Source: Akkermansia sp.
Lineage (GTDB): Bacteria; Verrucomicrobiota; Verrucomicrobiia; Verrucomicrobiales; Akkermansiaceae
Assembly (NCBI GenBank): GCA_017546445.1
Contig: JAFYWX010000043.1
Coordinates: forward strand, 1 to 64,000
Direction: 5' to 3'
DNA length: 64,000 bases
Of the stretch, positions 19,804-30,362 are shown one piece after another. The translations under genes and the position numbers were made by a program. Position 1 is the stretch's first letter. Each line of letters starts with the position of its first letter. The notes below the pieces were generated by a model, which saw nothing but the letters and a program-made list of their open reading frames with translations, made no database searches and was not told the DNA's origin.

Positions 19804-22470
19804 ATGACTGAATTGCCCAAGGCTTACGAACCCACTTTAGTTGAAGAAAAATGGCAGACCCGTTGGATATCAGAGGGTTGCTTCCACGCAGACCCCAGCT
19901 CCGACAAGCCCGCCTATAGCATCGTAATCCCCCCGCCCAATGTGACAGGTGTGCTGCACATGGGCCACGTGCTGAACAATACAATTCAGGATATTCTTGC
20001 CCGCCGCGCCCGCCAGGAAGGTAAGGAAGTGCTCTGGCTGCCCGGCACCGACCACGCAGGTATTGCCACCCAGGCCCGCGTGGAAAAGGAACTGGCCAAG
20101 GAAAATCCGCCCCGCACCCGCTTCGATGTAGGCCGCGAGGATTTCGTGAACATGGTATGGGAGTGGAAGGATAAACACGGCGGTATCATCATCAACCAGC
20201 TCAAGAAGCTCGGCTGCTCCTGCGACTGGGAGCGCGAGCGCTTCACCATGGACGACGTATACGCCCCGGAGGTTGCCCGTGTGTTCACCGAGCTGTTCAA
20301 CGAAGGTCTCATCTACCGCGGTCACCGCATGGTGAACTGGGATCCCGTTCTCCTTACCGCTCTTTCCGATGAAGAGGTCATCATGACCCCCTCCAAGAGC
20401 AAGCTTTACACCATCCGCTACAAGCTGGCAGACGGCAGCGGCCAGCTGCTGGTTTCCACCACACGTCCGGAAACCATCATGGCTGACGTAGCCGTAGCTG
20501 TTAACCCGAAGGATCCCCGCTTCTCCCACCTGATTGGCAAGACGGTCATCCGCCCGCTGTGCGATGCCGAAATTCCGATTATTGCTGATGACCACGTGGA
20601 AATCGATTTCGGTACCGGCGCCCTCAAGATTACCCCGGCTCATGACCGCACCGACTTTGAGGTGGGCATGAAGAACAACCTGGAGATTATCGACGTGCTG
20701 ACCGCTGACGGCCACATCAACTGCCCGGGCTGCCCCGAGCTGCACGGTCTGGATCGCTTCGTGGCTCGTGAGAAATCCATCGAAATCATTGAGGCCAAGG
20801 GCCTGCTCGAGAAGGTGGAAGAATACGAGAATAACGTGGGTATCTCCCAGCGTTCCGATGTGCCGATTGAACCGCGCCTGAGCATGCAATGGTTCCTGAA
20901 GTACCCCTGCGTGAAGGAGGCTGCCGAGGCCGTGGCCAATGGCGATATCGTGTTCCGCCCTGCCCACTGGGCCAAGACCTACGCCCACTGGCTGGAGGGA
21001 ATTCAGGACTGGTGCATTTCCCGCCAGCTGTGGTGGGGGCACCGCATCCCGGTGTGGTACCGCAAGGAGAAGGCTGCAGAACTGCAGGCTGCCACCAAGC
21101 TGGATGCCCAGGACGCCGCCGCCGGCGATATCTATGTGGGCGTAGAGCCCCCCGCAGACCCGGAGAACTGGGTGCAGGACGAGGACGCGCTGGATACCTG
21201 GTTCAGCAGCTGGCTGTGGCCCTTCTCCACCATGGACAAGGAATGCCTGGCCAAGTTCTACCCCACCAGCGACCTGGTGACCGGCCCGGATATCATCTTC
21301 TTCTGGGTGGCCCGCATGATTATGGCCGGCTACCGCTTTGCAGGCGGCAAGCCCTTCGGCAACGTATTCTTCACCTCCATTGTGCGTGACCTGCTGGGCC
21401 GCAAGATGAGCAAGAGCCTGGGCAACAGCCCCGACCCGCTCGACCTGATTGCCAAGTACGGCGCCGACGGTCTGCGTTTCGGTCTGATGCGCATCTCCCC
21501 CACCGGTACCGACGTCAAGTTCGACGAGAAGCAGATTGAAGAAGGCAAGAACTTCGCCAACAAGCTGTACAACGCAGCCCGCTTCCGTATGATGCAGGGT
21601 GCAGCAAGCACTGAGCCGGCTCCGAAGTTCACCGCTGTTCACATCGACATCCTCTCCAAGCTGAAGGACCTGCACGCCACCGTGGCAGAAGGCCTCAGCA
21701 AGTACGAGTTCAACACCTACACGCAATCCCTCTACTCCTTCTTCTGGAACGAGTATTGCGCCCTCTTCCTGGAGGCTGTGAAGAATGACCTGCGCGACGG
21801 CGACCCGGCAGTGAAGAATGCCACGCTGTACACGATGGATACTGTGCTGCGCCACTATCTGGCTCTGCTCGCTCCCATCATGCCGCATATTGCAGAAGAA
21901 CTATGGGCAAGCCTTGGCTTCTCCAAGGACGGCCAGCCTCTCATGAGTACCACCCTGCCCCAGGCTGACGCACTGCTCGCCGGTCTGGACAGCACCGAAA
22001 TCTCTAAGGCTCGCGCCACGGCTACCGCTCTGTACGACACAGCCAACAAAGCCCGTAACCTGAAGGCCGAATACAACCTGGCCACTAACCGCAAGGTGAA
22101 GTTCGTGCTGAAGCCGGCTCTGCCTGTCAACGATGACCTTGCCGCTCGTCTGGCTCTGCTGGCTGGCGCTCAGACCGCCGAAGTGAATGCCACCTACGAG
22201 GCCCCCAAGGGCACCCCGACCGCCCTCACTCCGCTTGGTGAACTCTTCCTGCCGCTTGAAGGTCTGGTTGACGTGGACGCTGAACGCACCCGCATCACCA
22301 AGGAGCTGGAAAAGATGGCCAAGGAAATCGCCAAGAGCCAGGCCAAGCTCGGCAATGCATCCTTTGTGGACCGTGCCCCTGCCGCCGTGGTAGAACAGGA
22401 ACGGGCCCGCCTTGAGGAATGGGAGGCAAAGACCGCCCAGCTTCAGGCCATGCTCAGTGCTCTCGTATAA
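19804..22470 (+). CDS. valS: Valine--tRNA ligase
   Basis: The enzyme charges tRNA(Val). Class I signatures are PPNVTGVLHMGHV (HIGH type) and KMSKSLGNS (KMSKS). The large editing domain and the anticodon-binding domain are present, with a C-terminal coiled coil (about 820-888) typical of ValRS. The length of 888 is normal. There is no Shine-Dalgarno sequence and the start sits at the expected transcription start. Confidence 0.98.
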   Translation: MTELPKAYEPTLVEEKWQTRWISEGCFHADPSSDKPAYSIVIPPPNVTGVLHMGHVLNNTIQDILARRARQEGKEVLWLPGTDHAGIATQARVEKELAKENPPRTRFDVGREDFVNMVWEWKDKHGGIIINQLKKLGCSCDWERERFTMDDVYAPEVARVFTELFNEGLIYRGHRMVNWDPVLLTALSDEEVIMTPSKSKLYTIRYKLADGSGQLLVSTTRPETIMADVAVAVNPKDPRFSHLIGKTVIRPLCDAEIPIIADDHVEIDFGTGALKITPAHDRTDFEVGMKNNLEIIDVLTADGHINCPGCPELHGLDRFVAREKSIEIIEAKGLLEKVEEYENNVGISQRSDVPIEPRLSMQWFLKYPCVKEAAEAVANGDIVFRPAHWAKTYAHWLEGIQDWCISRQLWWGHRIPVWYRKEKAAELQAATKLDAQDAAAGDIYVGVEPPADPENWVQDEDALDTWFSSWLWPFSTMDKECLAKFYPTSDLVTGPDIIFFWVARMIMAGYRFAGGKPFGNVFFTSIVRDLLGRKMSKSLGNSPDPLDLIAKYGADGLRFGLMRISPTGTDVKFDEKQIEEGKNFANKLYNAARFRMMQGAASTEPAPKFTAVHIDILSKLKDLHATVAEGLSKYEFNTYTQSLYSFFWNEYCALFLEAVKNDLRDGDPAVKNATLYTMDTVLRHYLALLAPIMPHIAEELWASLGFSKDGQPLMSTTLPQADALLAGLDSTEISKARATATALYDTANKARNLKAEYNLATNRKVKFVLKPALPVNDDLAARLALLAGAQTAEVNATYEAPKGTPTALTPLGELFLPLEGLVDVDAERTRITKELEKMAKEIAKSQAKLGNASFVDRAPAAVVEQERARLEEWEAKTAQLQAMLSALV

Positions 22471-22500
22471 GATAATTCACCACCATTCACTCTTAGCTTT

Positions 22501-23241
22501 ATGAATTCGGAGGCTTTTGAGAAACTCACCCCGCAGGAGCGCGAAGAACTCGCGCTCTGCGGGATACATTCCGCTGAGCAGCTGAAGAACAGCACACTCG
22601 CTCAGCTGATTCGGGATTTACAGCAGGCTAAGCGTTTCTTTCCTGGGAAAAACTTCACCCTGACAGAGGAACGGCTCAGCAAGTTCTTCCTCGAATCACC
22701 AGCAGAGACTTCTTCTGTAACCATGCAGCAGAGCTTCCCCGGGCAGCGCAGCGCAATGCCGACAACCGGCTACAGGAGCCGTTCTCCCAGGGTTCCGGCA
22801 GACCCGGATTTTGCGTCGGACAAGCAGAACAATGTCATCATGCACAGTCCGGTGCGTTGCACGCATTCATTCATTTCCTTCACTGCGGCATTTTTCACGC
22901 TTTTTCTGATTGTGCCTCTGGCAAGCATCATTGTGTTCCCGGTGCTGATGGCAACAGACAGATTACCCCAGATTCCGCTCGAAATATTGGCCGTCTGCAT
23001 ATTTGTTGTTCCTTGCCTGGTTTACCTGCTCTTTGCTCATAAGGCAACCTGCCCGGTGTGTCACATGCGCATTTTCAGGTTCTCCCACTATAACCGCAAC
23101 CGCGCGGCTCATTATCTGCCGCTTCTTGGATACAATTTCACCACAGCCCTGCACCTGATTTTCTTCCTGCGCTACAACTGCCCAGGTTGCGGCACACCGG
23201 TGAAGCTTACGGGTGTCAAGGGACACAGAACCCATTGCTGA
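22501..23241 (+). CDS. Membrane protein with C-terminal zinc-ribbon-like Cys pairs
   Basis: The protein has 246 residues. The N-terminal ~115 are soluble and helical, two membrane helices follow (AFFTLFLIVPLASIIVFPVL and LAVCIFVVPCLVYLLFAH), then two Cys pairs (CPVCHMR and CPGCGTPV) separated by a hydrophobic stretch, which look like a membrane-linked zinc ribbon. It follows valS by 30 bp and the next gene starts 5 bp after its stop, so the three may be transcribed together. I do not recognise the family. Confidence 0.7.
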   Translation: MNSEAFEKLTPQEREELALCGIHSAEQLKNSTLAQLIRDLQQAKRFFPGKNFTLTEERLSKFFLESPAETSSVTMQQSFPGQRSAMPTTGYRSRSPRVPADPDFASDKQNNVIMHSPVRCTHSFISFTAAFFTLFLIVPLASIIVFPVLMATDRLPQIPLEILAVCIFVVPCLVYLLFAHKATCPVCHMRIFRFSHYNRNRAAHYLPLLGYNFTTALHLIFFLRYNCPGCGTPVKLTGVKGHRTHC

Positions 23242-23246
23242 TAAAC

Positions 23247-23657
23247 ATGAGAAGCCTCCTCTTCTCTTTCTTTCTGGCGGGATGCGCGTTCTGCGTATCT
23301 GCCCAGGATGCGCCGTCAAATCACGTTGATATGACGGCGCAAATCCTGGACTTCCTCTCGCGCACCGAACTTTGTCTCAACTCCTGCACGGATGAAGCCT
23401 CGGCGAAAGCCGCTATCCCCCAGCTCCATCTACTCAAGCAGGAATGCGACAAGCTGGTCGCGTCACAAAAGGCGCTTCCCGAGCCCACCGTGCAGGATTA
23501 CATGGCTGTGCAACACCAGATGGAGTCCTTCAACACCATCTGGAAGGCTATCCGTAATCAGATTGAACGCATGCAGTCGGAAGGACTGATGAGCCCGGAA
23601 ATCGCCGCAATTCTCCTCATTTCCCCCGATTCTACCCATACCACGCATCGGGACTGA
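23247..23657 (+). CDS. Small secreted helical protein
   Basis: The protein has 136 residues with a signal peptide (MRSLLFSFFLAGCAFCVSAQ). The mature part is helical with DEASAKAAIPQLHLLKQECD, similar in pattern to the secreted protein at 8,452. I start at this ATG because it begins the signal peptide; it is 5 bp after the previous stop. The function is unknown. Confidence 0.68.
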   Translation: MRSLLFSFFLAGCAFCVSAQDAPSNHVDMTAQILDFLSRTELCLNSCTDEASAKAAIPQLHLLKQECDKLVASQKALPEPTVQDYMAVQHQMESFNTIWKAIRNQIERMQSEGLMSPEIAAILLISPDSTHTTHRD

Positions 23658-23776
23658 AAACTTTTTTTGTTCACAAAAACACAAGATGTGGCACCATTTC
23701 GATTTTTTTGCCACAACATGAACACCTCCACCGGAAATCGTTAGGATGGGCTGAAATTTTGGGCTTGCATAAATTA

Positions 23777-23804
23777 CGCAAAGCCGTAATATCATACCTG
23801 AACA
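23777..23804 (+). promoter_or_regulatory. Promoter of the marR gene
   Basis: TTGCAT (starting near 23,765) and TAATAT (near 23,787) are 16 bp apart, with about 25 nt between the -10 box and the ATG. The surrounding ttacgcaaagccgtaa could be a short operator-like inverted repeat for self-regulation. Confidence 0.4.
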
Positions 23805-23816
23805 GCCCACCTGATT

Positions 23817-24281
23817 ATGACCAGAAGTCAAAGAAAACTCGCAGAAATTCAGCAGGAGCAGGATGTACAGAATCTGACGGATTTTGTATTATTTTCTCAG
23901 CGCAGCTGCATTTTGCGCCTCTCTCCGGCGTTGACGAAAGGTAAGGTATCTTTCCCTCAGTTTTTCCTTCTTGCCTATCTTGCCGAGGAAGAATGCTTGT
24001 CCATGAGCAATATTGCCAAAATGATGGGACATTCCACAGCAGCAGCCACAGGCATGATTGACAAATTGCAGGAGCTGGGGCATCTGAAGCGCTACACCGC
24101 AGCTGCAGACCGACGCAAGATTATGGTGCGTATCACCGACCAGGGGCGCGAACTCGTGGCCCAGATGCGCGAGAACATCGCCGCAGATCTTGCGCAGATG
24201 ATGTCTCGCGAAGATTCCGATTACACCATGGGCTCAGCCCGCCGGGTCATCAGCCGCCGCGCCGCAGCCCACAAGCAATAA
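23817..24281 (+). CDS. MarR family transcriptional regulator
   Basis: The protein has 154 residues and a winged helix: SFPQFFLLAYLAEEECLSMS, then the recognition region NIAKMMGHSTAAATGMIDKL and the wing LKRYTAAADRRKIMVRITDQ (the DRR of MarR wings is present). Flanking helices should form the dimer. MarR proteins repress genes for stress or efflux until a ligand binds. The next gene (24,302) is 20 bp downstream on the same strand. The target and ligand are unknown. Confidence 0.9.
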   Translation: MTRSQRKLAEIQQEQDVQNLTDFVLFSQRSCILRLSPALTKGKVSFPQFFLLAYLAEEECLSMSNIAKMMGHSTAAATGMIDKLQELGHLKRYTAAADRRKIMVRITDQGRELVAQMRENIAADLAQMMSREDSDYTMGSARRVISRRAAAHKQ

Positions 24282-24301
24282 ATCTGATTTTTTTAGAGCA
24301 C

Positions 24302-24988
24302 ATGAGCACATATTCCCCAGATTATCTGAAGGTTCTCAACGATTATCCTGAGAATTTCGCACGCTTTATCACCCGCGTTCCCGGCATTCCCACCAGCACC
24401 GACCGGATGTCAGTCATCAGCGCGCTTACCCCCACGCATGAGGCAGTGCTTGAGGAAGGCGGTATTGCCCCCAAGATGCTGCGCCGCGCCCAGCAGGTTC
24501 ACGGCAATAAGGTAGCCCTGGTAGGCGATATTGGTTGCTCCTATCCCGTTGAAGGGGTAGACGGTCTTATCTGCGGTGGCAAGGCAGACTGTTGTCTGGG
24601 CATTTATGTGGCAGACTGTGCCGCCATCTGGATTTATGACCCGGTAACCCAGAGCCGCGGCTTGATTCACTCCGGCAAGCTGGGCACGCAGCAGAATATC
24701 GTAGGCGAAACGCTCACTGCCATGTATAAGATACTGGGAGTGCAGGCAAGCGACTGCATCGCAGTCATCTCCCCCTGCATTCGACCGCCGCATTACGAGG
24801 TGGATATTGTAACCAAGATTAAGCAGGAGCTCGTTGATGCAGGCGTTGCCGCAGAGAACATTACAGATTCCGGCTTAGACACCGCTGCAGATTTGGAGTC
24901 TTTCTACTCCTACCGCATCGAGAAGGGTAACACCGGCCGCATGCTGGCACTCTTCGGTCGGAATCCGGCAGCAGAGGATGCTGAGTAA
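24302..24988 (+). CDS. YfiH/LACC1-family purine nucleoside phosphorylase-like protein
   Basis: The family (earlier called polyphenol oxidase or laccase domain) has purine nucleoside phosphorylase and adenosine deaminase activities in characterised members. The expected metal and catalytic motifs are visible: RAQQVHGNK (His), GIYVADCAAI (Cys) and GLIHSGKLG (His). The length of 228 is slightly short. The stop is followed immediately by the ATG of the cyclo-ligase gene, so the two are translationally coupled. A role in nucleotide salvage is inferred from the family. Confidence 0.85.
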   Translation: MSTYSPDYLKVLNDYPENFARFITRVPGIPTSTDRMSVISALTPTHEAVLEEGGIAPKMLRRAQQVHGNKVALVGDIGCSYPVEGVDGLICGGKADCCLGIYVADCAAIWIYDPVTQSRGLIHSGKLGTQQNIVGETLTAMYKILGVQASDCIAVISPCIRPPHYEVDIVTKIKQELVDAGVAAENITDSGLDTAADLESFYSYRIEKGNTGRMLALFGRNPAAEDAE

Positions 24989-25537
24989 ATGACAGATTCC
25001 CCCAAAAAAACGCTGCGCCGGGAGGCTTTGAGGCGGCTCAAACTAGCCGCCGAAGCCGACCCGGCGCAACTTCGTTCTGCGAAGCTTCGCCGCAAGCTGG
25101 CCTCTCACCTGGAAGGGGATGCAAAGACAGTGGCCATCTACGCACCGCTTCCGCACGAGGTGAACCTGCTCCCCCTTCTGCAGGAATACCCCCTGCACCG
25201 TTTTGTCTTTCCACTCTGCATGCCGGAGCATCAGTTGGAATTCCGTCACGTGCAGGACACCGCACGCGACATGCGACCAGGCGCCATGAATATCCCGGAA
25301 CCCGCGGCGCACACCGTTGCGGTGAAGCCGGAGGAAATTGACCTGCTCATCGTGCCCGGCGTGGCCTTTACCCGGCAGGGCGAACGCATGGGATACGGCG
25401 GCGGGTACTACGACCGCTTTATCCCGCGCTGCACCAGGGCGCGAGTGCTGGCGCTCGCCTTTGAGGAGCAGATATACGATGTGTTGCCCACGGAAGAGCA
25501 CGATTTACGCATTCCCTTAATCATTACAACCGGGTGA
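24989..25537 (+). CDS. 5-formyltetrahydrofolate cyclo-ligase
   Basis: The enzyme turns 5-formyl-THF into 5,10-methenyl-THF with ATP. The signature is RMGYGGGYYDRFIP at about 133-146; the basic N-terminus KKTLRREALRRL matches the family. The length of 182 is normal. It starts directly after the preceding stop (TAAATG). Confidence 0.93.
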   Translation: MTDSPKKTLRREALRRLKLAAEADPAQLRSAKLRRKLASHLEGDAKTVAIYAPLPHEVNLLPLLQEYPLHRFVFPLCMPEHQLEFRHVQDTARDMRPGAMNIPEPAAHTVAVKPEEIDLLIVPGVAFTRQGERMGYGGGYYDRFIPRCTRARVLALAFEEQIYDVLPTEEHDLRIPLIITTG

Positions 25538-25584
25538 CTAGAATTCGGCTTTTCATCTGCCGCCAGCTATGTTAGCATACGCGC

Positions 25585-26943
25585 ATGCCCAGTGTATTGA
25601 TTAAAACTTACGGCTGCCAGATGAATGAGCGCGACTCCGAACAGGTAGCCAGCATGTTCCTGTCCGGCGGTTATGAGCTCACCAAGGATGAGGCAGAGGC
25701 CGATGTCATCCTTATCAACACCTGCTCTGTCCGCGAAAAGGCCGAGCTGAAAGCACTGGGTAAAATGGGGCTGCTCTGCGCCCGCCCCACCGCCAAGCCC
25801 TGGGTGGTATACGGTTTCATGGGATGCATGTGCCAGAGCCGCGCCGCCTCCCTTTTTCGCGATGTGCCGCGTCTGGACATTGTGACCGGCACCCAGCAGT
25901 ACCACAATGTATACAAGCTTTGCAACCGACTGCTGCGCAGCCGTCTGGGGCAGCCGCATTTCGAACCCATCCGCCGCGGTGCACACATCTGCGCCACGCA
26001 GCAGGAGGAAGGGTTCCAGAATGAAATCCGCGACCACCTGCCGCCCTCCGGCAACTGCACCGCATTCGTTTCCATCATGCAGGGCTGCGAGATGCGCTGC
26101 TCCTACTGCATTGTGCCCAGCACCCGTGGCGCAGAATGCAGCCGGCCTGAGGCAGATATTCTGCAGGAAGTGCGTGAACTCGTGGACCGCGGCGTGAAGG
26201 AAGTCACCCTGCTGGGGCAGATTGTGAACCGCTACGGCAAGGATGAGCCGGTTATCAATGGTCGCGGCGCCTTTGTGCGACTGCTGGAAAAGCTGAATGA
26301 CATGGACGGTCTGGAACGCATCCGCTTCACCAGTCCGCACCCCATCGGTTTCCGCCAGGATCTGGTGAACGCCTACACCTACCTGCCCAAGCTGTGCAGC
26401 CACATTCATTTCCCCATGCAGAGCGGCAGCGACCGCATTCTGCAGCTCATGCGCCGTCCGTACAAGAATGAGAAATACCTGCGCCTCTGCGAGGCCATGC
26501 GCGAGGCACGACCGGACCTGGCCATTACCACTGATATCATTGTTGGCTTCCCGGGAGAAACGCACGAGGACTACCTCGAGACCAAGGCCGCAGTGGAGCG
26601 CATCCAGTTCGATAACGCCTTCGTGTTCCAGTACTCCCCGCGTCGCGACACCGTGGCCGCCGCCATGGACAACCAGATTTGTCTGCGAGTGAAGGAAGAA
26701 CGCAACCACGACCTGCTGGAAGCGGTGAATCGCATCGCCGTGGCCCGAAATCAGGCACTAGTCGGTACCAACCAGACCATCCTGGTGGAAGGCCCCAGCA
26801 AGAACAACCCGGATCGTCTCCAGGGCCGCACCTCCCAGAACAAGCCGGTCATTATTCCGGGCAACACAGCCGAGGTGGGCACGCTGGTTCCCGTGCGCAT
26901 CACGGAATGCACCGGATTCACCCTCTATGGTGAGGTTGTATGA
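25585..26943 (+). CDS. miaB: tRNA-2-methylthio-N6-dimethylallyladenosine synthase
   Basis: MiaB is a radical-SAM methylthiotransferase acting on position 37 of tRNAs. The N-terminal UPF0004 domain has Cys in TYGCQMNERDSEQ, NTCSVREKA and MGCMCQ. The radical-SAM cluster motif is CEMRCSYCIVP (CxxxCxxC). The C-terminal TRAM domain begins near NQTILVEGPS. The length of 452 is normal. A -10 box TAGCAT lies 6 nt before the ATG. The next gene overlaps by 4 bp. Confidence 0.96.
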   Translation: MPSVLIKTYGCQMNERDSEQVASMFLSGGYELTKDEAEADVILINTCSVREKAELKALGKMGLLCARPTAKPWVVYGFMGCMCQSRAASLFRDVPRLDIVTGTQQYHNVYKLCNRLLRSRLGQPHFEPIRRGAHICATQQEEGFQNEIRDHLPPSGNCTAFVSIMQGCEMRCSYCIVPSTRGAECSRPEADILQEVRELVDRGVKEVTLLGQIVNRYGKDEPVINGRGAFVRLLEKLNDMDGLERIRFTSPHPIGFRQDLVNAYTYLPKLCSHIHFPMQSGSDRILQLMRRPYKNEKYLRLCEAMREARPDLAITTDIIVGFPGETHEDYLETKAAVERIQFDNAFVFQYSPRRDTVAAAMDNQICLRVKEERNHDLLEAVNRIAVARNQALVGTNQTILVEGPSKNNPDRLQGRTSQNKPVIIPGNTAEVGTLVPVRITECTGFTLYGEVV

Positions 26944-27881
26944 GATTTATTCTCACAGCATTTCTCTTCCTGAGCGCTGTATTATCTGCGGCCGATTTTC
27001 CGTGGAGTCAGGCAGCTCCGGAGCACATCCGGCAGGCAGCCGTGCTGCCGGATAGGGTCATGGATGAAACGCCTTGCAACTGGCGCCCCATCCTCAGCCA
27101 GATATTCCCGCCTATGGTAAAGCAATGCCGCACTGCGCGCGAAGCCGCGTTGCACATTGCCGCCAACATCGGCGCCGTGACGGGGGCCTACTATTCCACA
27201 GAGCGCCGCAAACACAACATGAACGCGCTGGAGGCCCTGGCAGAGAAAAAGATTTCCTGCACCGGCCAGAGTATATTGCTGGTGTGCGCCTTGCGTTCCG
27301 TGGATATTCCCGCGCGCGCCGTAGGCGTGCACACCTGGAACCATATTGAAGGCAACCACACCTGGGCAGAGGCCTGGATTGATGGAGAATGGCAGATGAT
27401 TGAGTTCAATGAGCATGATTTCAACACCCCCTGGGTCATGGAATACGTCGGCATGCTCAATCCGCTCAATCCCTTTCAACGGGTGCGCGCCGCCATGCCC
27501 GGCGGTGCCATCTCCTGGTGGCCCCGCGAGTTTGCTGCGCGGAAGAATCTGCCCAATTTCCAGGCAGAGGACGTAACGGAGCATTACCTCATCAAAGCCC
27601 GCAGATGGTACACGCATGCCGGCATTCCGGAAAACACACAGCGCATCCTGATTGACCTGCAGCCGCGGCAGGCGGAGGCTCCCGTCGTCGAAATCGTGGA
27701 TGAAATGGACCGCGTAATTTCCTCTGGCAGGCTCCCCACGCTCCGGGATGATGTACGGTACCTGACGCGTCTCAACATGCCGAGAGAAGGCACACACTAC
27801 CTGCGCCTTCAGGGCACAGAAGAACGGGCTGAGCTCGCGCCCAGCCCGGCTCCGGTTCAAATCTTACGCATTGAGCTTTAA
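26940..27881 (+). CDS. Secreted transglutaminase-like protein
   Basis: The protein has 313 residues, a signal peptide (MRFILTAFLFLSAVLSA) and a transglutaminase-like core with the catalytic Cys in KKISCTGQSILLVCALR, a His in NHTWAEAWIDGEWQ and an acidic residue in FNEHDFN. This is the order of the Cys-His-Asp triad. Bacterial members are mostly peptidases or amidases rather than cross-linking enzymes. Its ATG overlaps the miaB stop (ATGA); its stop overlaps the convergent rnc stop. Confidence 0.85.
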   Translation: MRFILTAFLFLSAVLSAADFPWSQAAPEHIRQAAVLPDRVMDETPCNWRPILSQIFPPMVKQCRTAREAALHIAANIGAVTGAYYSTERRKHNMNALEALAEKKISCTGQSILLVCALRSVDIPARAVGVHTWNHIEGNHTWAEAWIDGEWQMIEFNEHDFNTPWVMEYVGMLNPLNPFQRVRAAMPGGAISWWPREFAARKNLPNFQAEDVTEHYLIKARRWYTHAGIPENTQRILIDLQPRQAEAPVVEIVDEMDRVISSGRLPTLRDDVRYLTRLNMPREGTHYLRLQGTEERAELAPSPAPVQILRIEL

Positions 27882-28561
27882 TTGGCGTATCGTTTCAGCT
27901 CAAGAGCCTGAGCAGCAGAAGCCATTTCGGCCTTATGCTTGCTCTGCCCCTCGGCGCAGCCCAGTTCCCTGTCATTCCACATCACGCGGGCGCGGAAGGG
28001 GCCGGCCGGTTTGTTTTCATCCACCAGCTCCACAACATATTTCGGGCCCTGCCCGTTGATAGCCTGCAAAGTCTCCAGGAGCTCACCTTTGTAATTGATG
28101 GAAATGAGGGTGTGGGCCACCTCCAGACTCGCCTCGAGCAGATGCAGGGAAACCTTACGGGCGGCGTTATAGTTGGAATCCATCATCACCGCACCAATCA
28201 CACTCTCGAAAGTGTTGGCAAGTATGGAAAGCGCCGAGCGGCCACCGGTTTTCTCCAGCTGCGGGCTCATCTGCAGCTGTTCACCCCAGCCCAGCTTGCC
28301 GCAAAGCTCCGCCAGATGAGCACGACTCACAATAGCGGAGCGCATCTTGGTCAGCAAGCCCTCATCCGCTTTGGGGTAGCGGGCAAAGAGCTCGCGGCTC
28401 ACCACCAGCTCCAGTACGGCATCACCCAGGAACTCCAGGCGTTCGTAATTCAGGTTGGTAATGCGCTTCTGGTCAACACTCGGATGCGTAAGGGCCTGCC
28501 TCAGCCATGTTTCATCTGTAAACACATAATTCAGGCTTTCTTCAACCGCAGTTCTATCCAT
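27878..28561 (-). CDS. rnc: Ribonuclease III
   Basis: The enzyme cuts double-stranded RNA in rRNA processing. The catalytic signature is NYERLEFLGDAVLELVVS, the second acidic cluster is AFESVIGAV-like (NTFESVIGAVMMD), and the C-terminal dsRBD covers about 155-227. I start at MDRTAVEES because a TAGAAT -10 box lies 7 nt upstream; ATGs at 28,570 and 28,582 would overlap that promoter. The final length is 227. Confidence 0.95.
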   Translation of the reverse strand: MDRTAVEESLNYVFTDETWLRQALTHPSVDQKRITNLNYERLEFLGDAVLELVVSRELFARYPKADEGLLTKMRSAIVSRAHLAELCGKLGWGEQLQMSPQLEKTGGRSALSILANTFESVIGAVMMDSNYNAARKVSLHLLEASLEVAHTLISINYKGELLETLQAINGQGPKYVVELVDENKPAGPFRARVMWNDRELGCAEGQSKHKAEMASAAQALELKRYAN

Positions 28562-28640
28562 GCGCAGCATTCTACCACACATCCCCTCGCTTGGCTAGCG
28601 TAAATTGGGGGTATTCACTCTGTCATGTGCCCGATTTCGC

Positions 28641-28669
28641 TTGATTTGCGGGCATTTTGGGGGTAGAAT
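28641..28669 (+). promoter_or_regulatory. Promoter of glnS
   Basis: TTGATT, 17 bp and TAGAAT end 7 nt before the ATG; the transcript should be leaderless. Confidence 0.7.
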
Positions 28670-28676
28670 CGCGCGC

Positions 28677-30353
<1,677 letters not shown>

Positions 30354-30362
30354 TCCCGCCAC

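Noticed and set aside
19870..21888. Long minus-strand open frame opposite valS
   Set aside because: It is an antisense shadow of a clear aminoacyl-tRNA synthetase gene.
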